Position numbers and translations under genes: made by a program
Shown: piece by piece, positions 52,459 to 59,326 of the stretch
How the letters are laid out: each line of letters begins with the position of its first letter
Position numbering within the stretch: position 1 is the stretch's first letter
Source: Chryseobacterium sp. Leaf180
GTDB taxonomy: Bacteria > Bacteroidota > Bacteroidia > Flavobacteriales > Weeksellaceae
Assembly (NCBI RefSeq): GCF_001424585.1
Contig: NZ_LMPJ01000001.1
Location: 278,442 to 342,441 of the forward strand
Direction: 5' to 3'
DNA length: 64,000 nucleotides
Notes under the pieces: generated by a model
Database searches by the model: none
Seen by the model: only the letters and a program-made list of their open reading frames with translations
What the model was told of the DNA's origin: nothing

Positions 52459-53628
52459 ATGTCCATTTTTAATGATACAAAAGTCGCATTTGCCGACAAA
52501 ACCGATGCGCAGCTGAAGAAAGCGTTTTGGATGTTTAAAATGATTGAACAGCCCGCCCTTACAAATATTGGAACGTCTGTTCTTAATTTTTCTGTTCATA
52601 ACAATTTTCCGTTTGTCAATACCATAGTCAAAAAAACACTTTTTGAACAGTTTGTGGGTGGCGAAACACGTGAAGAAAGCCTAAAAGTTGTCACACAGCT
52701 TTACAAAAGAGGCGTAGGAAGTATTTTTGATTATTCAATTGAAGGCAAAGAAGATGAAGCTACGTTTGATGCAGTTTGCCACGAAATTCAGGATATTGTG
52801 CAGTTTTCTGTTGGAAATCCGGCGCTTCCTTTTATTGTTTTTAAACCTACAGCTTTTGGACGAATCGATTTGTATGAAGCGGTAGGAAAGGGCAGCGAGT
52901 TGACGACAAGCCAAAAAGAAGAATGGAAAAGGGTAGTGCAAAGATTTGAAGACGTTTGCAAAATGTGTTTTGATCATGACAAAAAAGTAATGATTGACGC
53001 CGAAGAAACCTGGATGCAGGATGCAGCAGATCATCTTTGCGAAACGATGATGGAAAAATACAACCGTGAAAAACCTATCGTTTGGAATACCATTCAAATG
53101 TACAGAACAGGAAGATTGGAATATATGGAAGCTCATGCTGCCCGTGCAAAAGAAAAGGGATATTTTATCGGTTATAAAATCGTGCGTGGAGCGTATATGG
53201 AAAAAGAGCGTGCGCGCGCTTCTGCGAAAGGTTATGCAGATCCTATTCAGCCAACAAAAGATGCGACTGATAATAATTACAATGCAGGTATTGATTTCAT
53301 TATGAATCATCTTAATATTGTCAGTGGATATTTCGGAACACACAATGAGATTTCTTCTGAACTCGTGATGGATAAAATGAAGCAGAGATCTTTAGAGAAC
53401 AATTCTGAACACGTATTTTTTGGCCAGTTGTATGGTATGAGTGATAATATAACATTTTATCTGAGCGACAAAGGCTACAATGCCACGAAATATCTTCCTT
53501 ATGGACCCGTAAAAGATGTTGTTCCGTACCTTACCAGGAGAGCTCGTGAAAATACTTCGGTCGCAGGACAAACCGGGCGGGAATTAAGATTGATTCAGAA
53601 AGAACTGGACCGTCGGAAAAATAAATAA
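52459..53628 (+). CDS. Proline dehydrogenase
   Basis: A 389-residue FAD enzyme that oxidises proline to pyrroline-5-carboxylate. The family motifs are the RGAYMEKERARA block (about 258-269), PLIVFK-like PFIVFKPTAFGR and the C-terminal YLPYGPVKDVVPYLTRRARENTS, quoted for the substrate-binding Arg. Length fits the stand-alone PRODH of Bacteroidota. Monocistronic, ending at a strong terminator. Confidence 0.93.
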   Translation: MSIFNDTKVAFADKTDAQLKKAFWMFKMIEQPALTNIGTSVLNFSVHNNFPFVNTIVKKTLFEQFVGGETREESLKVVTQLYKRGVGSIFDYSIEGKEDEATFDAVCHEIQDIVQFSVGNPALPFIVFKPTAFGRIDLYEAVGKGSELTTSQKEEWKRVVQRFEDVCKMCFDHDKKVMIDAEETWMQDAADHLCETMMEKYNREKPIVWNTIQMYRTGRLEYMEAHAARAKEKGYFIGYKIVRGAYMEKERARASAKGYADPIQPTKDATDNNYNAGIDFIMNHLNIVSGYFGTHNEISSELVMDKMKQRSLENNSEHVFFGQLYGMSDNITFYLSDKGYNATKYLPYGPVKDVVPYLTRRARENTSVAGQTGRELRLIQKELDRRKNK

Positions 53629-53640
53629 ATCTAAAAAAAG

Positions 53641-53671
53641 AGATCTGACTAAATCATAGTCAGATCTTTTT
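53641..53671 (+). terminator. Terminator after the proline dehydrogenase gene
   Basis: AGATCTGACT (53641-53650) pairs with AGTCAGATCT (53658-53667), followed by T. Confidence 0.9.
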
Positions 53672-53715
53672 ACTTAAAAATTATTCGATCAACAAGGTTT
53701 TTTCGGTTTTGGTAT

Positions 53716-53742
53716 TTGATATAATAAAATTGCGTATATTTA
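53716..53742 (+). promoter_or_regulatory. Near-consensus promoter of the second T9SS gene
   Basis: TTG (53716-53718), 16-nt spacer and TATATTTA (53735-53742), which differs from TAnnTTTG only at the last base; 24 nt before the ATG at 53767. Confidence 0.45.
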
Positions 53743-53766
53743 TTATCTAATCAATACATCAATATT

Positions 53767-54780
53767 ATGAAAAAACTTTTACTTACTGCAGCTGTTACCT
53801 TATCTTTAGTAGCAGCCGCCCAAACGTACAATAACGGTGGATTAAGTACCGGGACGACGGCAAAAGTCGGTACTGTCGCGCCTTCAGGTTACACCTGGTC
53901 TGAACTTCAAAATGATACTGGAAATACGGCTGAATCTAATACGAATGCAGGATATGGTGGCATGAGCAGTTCAGCAACAGCTAATTTTTTTTTAGCTGAT
54001 AATTTTGTCGTACCGGCAGGTCAAACCTGGCAGATTACCTCAATTGATTTTTTTTCCTATCAAACCGGATATACAGGAACAACTTCACCTTTTACTACGG
54101 TTCGCGTAAATATTTTTAGTTCAGATCCATCAGTTTCCGGTGCGACAAGCGTTTTTGGAAATGACACAACGAACAGATTCAGTGCCAGCGTTGATGCTTT
54201 AATGTACAGAATTTTTAACAGTCAGGTGCCTACTACTGCCAATGTTCCAGGTACAACCAGAAGAATTTGGAAAACTACGGCTTCGACACCGGTAACATTG
54301 ACTTCAGGAACATATTGGATTAAATATCAACTTCAAAATGTTGTCCAGGCAAATGCGGGCTTTTTACCTGCAGTTACCATACCGGGAAGCAGAGGATTAG
54401 CCGCATTTAATGCTAAACAAAATGATGCGGTAGCAGGAACATGGATACCTTTGGTTGACCTGGGAACGTCGGGCGCTTCGCCCGTTAATATGGATATGCC
54501 TTTTATAATTACGTATACATCCAACTTATCAACTGGTGAAGTGCAACAGTATGATAATAGAGTACAGGTTTATCCGAATCCGGTACAAGATTACTTCCAG
54601 ATCAGTAATGTCGAAAATTTAAAGATTAGCACGGTTGAGATTATGGATGTTTCCGGAAAGTTAGTCCGAAGTATGAAGCCTGCTGATAGATACAATGTGA
54701 GCGATCTTCCTTCAGGTAATTATTATCTGCTCATTAAGAATAGTGAAGTCACAAAAATGACTAAACTGCTTAAAAAATAG
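53767..54780 (+). CDS. Secreted protein with T9SS type A sorting domain
   Basis: A 337-residue secreted protein with a signal peptide ending near VAAAQT. The middle 220 residues are Thr/Ser/Gly-rich and strand-like, without a known domain. The C-terminal 70 residues form a type A sorting domain (VQVYPNPVQDYFQIS, DVSGKLV, SGNYYLLIK). It has the same plan as the protein at 40604-41548. Surface localisation is expected, but no substrate is known. Confidence 0.85.
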   Translation: MKKLLLTAAVTLSLVAAAQTYNNGGLSTGTTAKVGTVAPSGYTWSELQNDTGNTAESNTNAGYGGMSSSATANFFLADNFVVPAGQTWQITSIDFFSYQTGYTGTTSPFTTVRVNIFSSDPSVSGATSVFGNDTTNRFSASVDALMYRIFNSQVPTTANVPGTTRRIWKTTASTPVTLTSGTYWIKYQLQNVVQANAGFLPAVTIPGSRGLAAFNAKQNDAVAGTWIPLVDLGTSGASPVNMDMPFIITYTSNLSTGEVQQYDNRVQVYPNPVQDYFQISNVENLKISTVEIMDVSGKLVRSMKPADRYNVSDLPSGNYYLLIKNSEVTKMTKLLKK

Positions 54781-54799
54781 TTTTAAATCATTTAATGGT

Positions 54800-54834
54800 A
54801 AATCCCAAAAGTTTTAAACTTTTGGGATTTTTTT
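54800..54834 (+). terminator. Terminator after the second T9SS gene
   Basis: AAATCCCAAAAGTTT (54800-54814) pairs perfectly with the complementary arm 54816-54830, followed by T. Confidence 0.9.
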
Positions 54835-54938
54835 ATTAGGAGTGTATGATAGTATAATTCTCACGACAGATCCATTTGATAATTTAATAAAATCAAATAT
54901 CAGTCCGAGAAAACTATGAATAATCTGTGAAACATTTT

Positions 54939-55430
54939 TTATGGTTCAAAACTTTCAAATTTTCCGTCGTTATAAAAGATAACAATTCTTTTGATATTGG
55001 ATTTTGCCCCGACAATATTTTCAATTTGTGTAGCTTCTGAGATTCCCATATTTTCTTTCTTGATTTCTTTTTTTTCCTCAGGACGATTTTCAGAAACACT
55101 CTCAGCGATTGTAGGAATTTCGTGCTCAATTTCTTCATTGATAATACTAAAGAGATCGGGTAGTGATGTAGGCTTTTGAACTTCTTCAGTAATTTCATCA
55201 GCAGACAACTTCTTAGTTATCAGCATTTCACCAATTCCTGTAATTAACCAATCCCATTCAATCTCGGGAAACCGAGATTTTATTTTTGTAATAAATTCTA
55301 ACGACGGTTTATTTCGCCCTGATGTAATATGTGAAACAGACGAGCGCTGTACATCAATCTCATCAGCAAATTCCGAAGATGTGAATGTCGAATACTGGAT
55401 TACTTTTGTAATTCTCTCGTTGATATTCAT
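54939..55430 (-). CDS. XRE-family HTH transcriptional regulator
   Basis: A 163-residue regulator. The N-terminal helix-turn-helix (about 1-65) includes TSSEFADEIDVQRSSVSHITSGRNKPSLEFI, quoted for the recognition helix SSVSHITSGRNKPS. A long charged linker (about 90-135) follows, and a short C-terminal piece ends in KRIVIFYNDGKFESF, a motif I recall from other flavobacterial XRE proteins. There is no S24 peptidase domain. The ATG at 55430 is chosen; the TTG at 55439 lies in the -7 box. Operator-like inverted repeats upstream suggest it represses itself. Confidence 0.85.
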   Translation of the reverse strand: MNINERITKVIQYSTFTSSEFADEIDVQRSSVSHITSGRNKPSLEFITKIKSRFPEIEWDWLITGIGEMLITKKLSADEITEEVQKPTSLPDLFSIINEEIEHEIPTIAESVSENRPEEKKEIKKENMGISEATQIENIVGAKSNIKRIVIFYNDGKFESFEP

Positions 55431-55434
55431 AATG

Positions 55435-55597
55435 AACAAATGTAATTAATCTCCACATTATAACAATACACAATTGTAAAAATACTAGAATAATGTCAAT
55501 TACAAATGTATCTGTACTAGTAACATATTGCTAAACATATTATTATAAACATATAGTAATTAATTTTAAAAATTATTAGTTCTATTACATTTGTAAT
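55435..55597. promoter_or_regulatory. Candidate operator array upstream of the XRE regulator
   Basis: Four ACA-N2-TGT inverted repeats are centred near 55439.5, 55473.5, 55505.5 and 55590.5. The last, ATTACATTTGTAAT (55584-55597), is perfect with 6-bp arms; the others match in 3-4 of 6 arm positions. The first overlaps the -7 box and the second lies just past the -33 TTG of the regulator's promoter. The first three centres are 34 and 32 bp apart, about three helical turns each. Confidence 0.55.
55437..55466 (-). promoter_or_regulatory. Promoter of the XRE regulator
   Basis: On the minus strand TTG (55466-55464), 19-nt spacer and TACATTTG (55444-55437). The -7 box ends 6 nt before the ATG at 55430. 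Confidence 0.7.
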
Positions 55598-55878
55598 CTA
55601 TTCTATACATCACCTTTATACGAATATAATGGCGTTATATTTCTAATAAAGATAAATTGACGTCATTTTCTCAAAAAAATAACACAGTGATCTATATTTC
55701 TCTTTCAAAATTTGTTTATAGTAAATGCTCATAGATAGACAATTCTTTAAAATATTTACTTAAACTAAATTTAATTAACTACTTTATATAAATTATATAT
55801 ATTGCTCAATTATAGTTATTTAGATATATTTAATTAAATTATATGCAATCCACAATTTTTTCAACAGACAAAACGTCA
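55598..55878. other. Gene-free AT-rich region
   Basis: About 280 nt of very AT-rich sequence without an ORF over 30 codons. Nothing recognised except the operator palindrome just before it. Confidence 0.5.
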
Positions 55879-55949
55879 TTGTAAGTTGTTTGATAGATTT
55901 ACTTTTGTAAACAGTTAAATTGTAAGTGTTTTGGAGTATTTTTGTAAAC
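55879..55949 (+). promoter_or_regulatory. Tandem promoters of the M14 carboxypeptidase gene
   Basis: TTG (55879-55881), 18-nt spacer and TACTTTTG (55900-55907) form one promoter. A second box, TATTTTTG (55937-55944), lies closer to the ATG at 55968. The 10-mer TTTTGTAAAC overlaps each box (55903-55912 and 55940-55949), a 37-nt direct repeat that may be a regulator site. Confidence 0.6.
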
Positions 55950-55967
55950 TATAATTTGATGAAATAG

Positions 55968-57071
55968 ATGATGGAACATTTGTATACACATAATCCTGTA
56001 TTTGAAAACCGATATATTTGGCCGGTGGAGCTTTTTGAATATTTAGAAGCGGAATTTGCTGACCAACTTTTAGAAATAGGGAAATCTTTTTTGGGACAAC
56101 CTATTTATCGATTTAAATTGGGAATGGGAAACACTAAGATTATAGCTTGGTCACAAATGCATGGTAATGAATCGAACGCGACACACGCAATGCTCGATTT
56201 TCTCCATACGTCGAAACGCTATCCAGAATTATCAAAAGATCTAAGTCAAAAAATTACCCTTGATTTTATTTTTATGCTAAATCCTGACGGTTCTGAAAAA
56301 TGGACACGTTTGAATGCTCAGTATTTAGATTTAAACAGGGATTTCCATGCAGAAGCTGGCGCAGAGTTGAAATTTCTAAAAAAAATGGTAAAGGAAAACA
56401 ATTATCATTATGCACTAAATCTTCATGAGCAGCGGACTATTTTCACGACAGACGGCACCCACCCCGCTACTCTATCTTTCCTTGCACCGTCTGAAAGTGT
56501 TGAAAGATCGGTTACAGATAACCGCAAACAAAGTATGGCGGTGATTTCTTCTGTTTTTGATAACATGAAAGATATTCTGCCAAATCGTATCGCACGATAC
56601 ACCGATGAATTTTATCCTAATGCTACGGGCGACAATTTTATCAGGGAAGGTTTGCCGACGATACTGTTTGAAGGTGGACATTTTGAAAACGATTATTTAA
56701 GAAGAGAAACTCGCAAGTTTTATACAATTGCATTCTACTATGCATTAAAAGCAATTGCAGATTTAAATACCAGCACAGAAGGGTGGGAAAAGTATTTTGA
56801 AATTCCGGAAAATAGAGAAACACACTATGACATTATATATAGGAATGTAAAACTCAACACAAATCATCACTGCGTGTTGGATATCGCGGTTCAGTTTAAA
56901 GAAGAAATAAAACCGGGCGACGAGGAAATTTCATTTATCCCTTTCGTTGTCGAAGTCGGCAATGTGAAAAATAAAAAAGGATGGGAGGAAATAGACTGTA
57001 TAGGAAAAAAATTTATTTGTGAAACCAAATATCCGAAGCTCGACCAACCAGTCTCATTTAAAATAGAATAA
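55968..57071 (+). CDS. M14-family zinc carboxypeptidase
   Basis: A 367-residue cytoplasmic M14 peptidase without a signal peptide. The zinc ligands are in SQMHGNESNATHA (HxxE, about 62-65) and in ALNLHEQRTIF (His). An LNPDGSEKW and LDLNRDF block is also typical, and the catalytic Glu lies in ILFEGGHFEND. The last ~100 residues form a separate beta domain. Substrate unknown. It reads divergently from the XRE regulator across a 0.5-kb AT-rich region. Confidence 0.85.
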   Translation: MMEHLYTHNPVFENRYIWPVELFEYLEAEFADQLLEIGKSFLGQPIYRFKLGMGNTKIIAWSQMHGNESNATHAMLDFLHTSKRYPELSKDLSQKITLDFIFMLNPDGSEKWTRLNAQYLDLNRDFHAEAGAELKFLKKMVKENNYHYALNLHEQRTIFTTDGTHPATLSFLAPSESVERSVTDNRKQSMAVISSVFDNMKDILPNRIARYTDEFYPNATGDNFIREGLPTILFEGGHFENDYLRRETRKFYTIAFYYALKAIADLNTSTEGWEKYFEIPENRETHYDIIYRNVKLNTNHHCVLDIAVQFKEEIKPGDEEISFIPFVVEVGNVKNKKGWEEIDCIGKKFICETKYPKLDQPVSFKIE

Positions 57072-57098
57072 AAAAAAGCGAAACTCTCGTTTCGCTTT
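57071..57098 (-). terminator. Terminator after the DUF4920 gene
   Basis: AAAGCGAAAC (57075-57084) pairs with GTTTCGCTTT (57089-57098). The A run at 57071-57077 gives a T run on the minus strand, so it mainly serves the minus-strand gene. Confidence 0.8.
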
Positions 57099-57116
57099 CC
57101 GTTATAACAATTAAAA

Positions 57117-57623
57117 CTATTTTACCACTTTTATACCATCGGCAAAAAATCGTATTTCTTCCTGTGGTTTGGTGATCGCTGCAATTTCCTGAGCAGATTT
57201 CTTAGCATCTTCTGCGTAATGTTTCTGTTCATCTACAGAAATCACTTTTCGCTCGGCAGTTCCTTCCAAAACTACATTTTTACCTTTCAGAGCAGTCGGA
57301 ACAAAAAACCCATAATCTTTCATTTTCACGAAAAATTTAGACTGATCTTCGGTTTCTATTGTTAGCCAGCAACCTTTTTTGTCGCAAACATCGGTCACTT
57401 TTCCGGTGATGGCCACGTTCTCCACTTTTTTATTGTCTTTCTTTAATTTTTTTGAAAGCTTCTCTACAGAGATTGCCTTTGATTCCGGCGTTGTTACAAC
57501 AGCTCCGTATGTGTCGCCAACCAGCGCATTTCCTTCCGGAGGACCCATTTTTTTACCTTCCTGCGCAGAAATTAAACTTGCAGTTGCCAGAGCGGCAGTG
57601 AAAAAGAATGCTTTAAAATTCAT
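57117..57623 (-). CDS. DUF4920 exported protein
   Basis: A 168-residue protein with a signal peptide ending at LISAQ. The mature part has an OB-like region with VTDVCDKKGCWLTIETEDQ, in which the KKGCW motif is a hallmark of DUF4920, and a C-terminal helix. Family members are periplasmic proteins of unknown function. It is monocistronic with its own promoter and terminator. Confidence 0.85.
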   Translation of the reverse strand: MNFKAFFFTAALATASLISAQEGKKMGPPEGNALVGDTYGAVVTTPESKAISVEKLSKKLKKDNKKVENVAITGKVTDVCDKKGCWLTIETEDQSKFFVKMKDYGFFVPTALKGKNVVLEGTAERKVISVDEQKHYAEDAKKSAQEIAAITKPQEEIRFFADGIKVVK

Positions 57624-57639
57624 TTGAAATAATTTTTAT

Positions 57640-57668
57640 CAAAATTAAACATTTATTCGGAATGGCAA
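57640..57668 (-). promoter_or_regulatory. Promoter of the DUF4920 gene
   Basis: On the minus strand TTG (57668-57666), 18-nt spacer and TAATTTTG (57647-57640), 17 nt before the ATG at 57623. Confidence 0.7.
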
Positions 57669-57727
57669 AATGATCATAAAAACTTCGCAAGAATCATCTT
57701 TAAATACGATTACTCTGCATTATTTTC

Positions 57728-57735
57728 TATATTTG
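57728..57735 (+). promoter_or_regulatory. -7 element of the amino-acid permease gene
   Basis: TATATTTG, 16 nt before the ATG at 57752. Confidence 0.6.
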
Positions 57736-57751
57736 AAAGCAATAACTGAAT

Positions 57752-59161
57752 ATGCAGAAAAAACTAAAACTTTGGGATGCGACCATGCTCGTAATGGGCT
57801 CAATGATCGGCAGCGGAATTTTTATCGTGAGCGCAGACATGATGCGGAATCTTGGCTCCGGTTATTGGATGATTGTTGTTTGGATCATCACAGGAATTAT
57901 GACTGTTTCTGCCGCGATCAGTTATGGCGAACTTTCAGCGCTCTTCCCAAAAGCAGGCGGACAATACACCTATCTCACTGAAATTTTCGGTAAAAAAATG
58001 GGTTTTCTCTACGGTTGGGGATTGTTCACCGTCATTCAAACCGGGACAATTGCCGCAGTTGCCATGGCTTTTGGAAAATTTACAGCGTATTTGGTTCCTT
58101 CGTTAAATAATGCCGAACCTATTTTTCAAAGCGGAGAATTTCAGATCACGTGGATTCAGATGCTCGCGATTATTATCATTCTTTTGCTGACTTATATAAA
58201 TACGCGTGGCGTAGAAAGCGGGAAGTTATTACAGAACCTTTTTACGGGTTCAAAAATTCTTGCGTTGCTTGGATTGATCGCGGCAGGTTTTATTTTAGTT
58301 GATGTTTCTCATCTGGCAGAAAATTTTAGTTTCGGTCAGGAAGCTTTTAATAATTTAGATAAAGATTCTGCAGGAAATCTTTTAAAAACAGGTTGGGAAC
58401 CTATCGGCGGCATGACACTCTTGGGCGGAATCGCTGCGGCAATGGTCGGGTCAGTTTTCAGTTCAGTCGCCTGGGAAAGTGTAACCTTCGTATCCGGTGA
58501 AATTGAAAATCCAAAAAAAAACGTTGTAAAATCAATGATTCTTGGCACTTCTGCTGTGATGATTATATACATCGCAGTCAATTTTGTCTACCTTAATGCT
58601 ATTGACAGAGATGCTATCGCTTTTGCTGCAAACGATCGGGTAGCAGTCGCCGCTTCACAGAATATTTTCGGGAATGCCGGAACTGTAATTATCGCCGTTC
58701 TCGTCATGGTTTCCACATTTGGCTGCAATAATGGTCTCATCCTCGCCGGTGCGCGCGTTTTCCAGACGATGGCAAAAGACGGTTTGTTCTTCAAATCTGC
58801 AAGTGAAAATAACAAAAACAGTGTTCCTTCCAACGCACTTTGGATGCAGGGAATCTGGGCCTCACTGCTTTGCCTGAGCGGGCAGTACGGCAATCTGCTT
58901 GATATGATTTCATTCGTCATCGTATTGTTTTACATGATTACTGTTTTCGGCGTCATTTATCTGCGCATCAAACAGCCAAAACTCGAAAGACCATACAAAA
59001 CCTGGCTTTATCCTGTTACGCCAATTATTTATTTGGTCATCGGTGCCGCATTCTGTATTTTGCTGCTCATCTACAAACAACAGTACACATGGCCGGGCTT
59101 CATTATCGTATTGCTGGGACTTCCCGTGTATTATTTTATCAACAGAAAAAAATCTGCATAA
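57752..59161 (+). CDS. APC-family amino-acid permease
   Basis: A 469-residue transporter with about 12 membrane segments. It starts KLWDATMLVMGSMIGSGIFIVS, the GSGIF motif that binds the amino-acid carboxylate, quoted as landmarks at about residues 6-26. SGEIENPKKNVVKSM and the YLRIKQPKLERPYKTW loop are also APC features. Probably an importer or antiporter of amino acids. Monocistronic. Confidence 0.9.
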   Translation: MQKKLKLWDATMLVMGSMIGSGIFIVSADMMRNLGSGYWMIVVWIITGIMTVSAAISYGELSALFPKAGGQYTYLTEIFGKKMGFLYGWGLFTVIQTGTIAAVAMAFGKFTAYLVPSLNNAEPIFQSGEFQITWIQMLAIIIILLLTYINTRGVESGKLLQNLFTGSKILALLGLIAAGFILVDVSHLAENFSFGQEAFNNLDKDSAGNLLKTGWEPIGGMTLLGGIAAAMVGSVFSSVAWESVTFVSGEIENPKKNVVKSMILGTSAVMIIYIAVNFVYLNAIDRDAIAFAANDRVAVAASQNIFGNAGTVIIAVLVMVSTFGCNNGLILAGARVFQTMAKDGLFFKSASENNKNSVPSNALWMQGIWASLLCLSGQYGNLLDMISFVIVLFYMITVFGVIYLRIKQPKLERPYKTWLYPVTPIIYLVIGAAFCILLLIYKQQYTWPGFIIVLLGLPVYYFINRKKSA

Positions 59162-59265
59162 TTTTTTTAGGAGCAATTCCCGCTTTCCACTGTATCTTTT
59201 TCTTCCTTAGCTTTCTCAATGCAAGAAAAAGGATGCCGTTGCAATCGGGGCTATCAGATCAGGTA
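59160..59265. repeat. Candidate dispersed intergenic repeat upstream of uvrA
   Basis: The spacer starts TTTAGGAGCAATTCCCGC and ends GCAATCGGGGCTATC. Between them ATCTTTTTCTT (59194-59204) pairs imperfectly with AAGAAAAAGGAT (59223-59234). Its layout resembles a short repeat I recall from many Chryseobacterium and Flavobacterium spacers; only one copy is present in this window, so copy number is unverified. Confidence 0.45.
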
Positions 59266-59326
59266 AAATTTAAGAAAATTCCGTATTTTTACAGAATGCA
59301 ATTTCGTCATAGAATTGCTTTAAAAT

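Noticed and set aside
52735-53343. 202-codon minus-strand frame inside the proline dehydrogenase gene
   Set aside because: The plus-strand gene is complete and conserved; the antisense frame has no domain.
54939-55967. Prophage or integrative element marked by a CI-like repressor
   Set aside because: No integrase, att site, tRNA gene or phage structural gene is present, and the neighbours are ordinary chromosomal genes.
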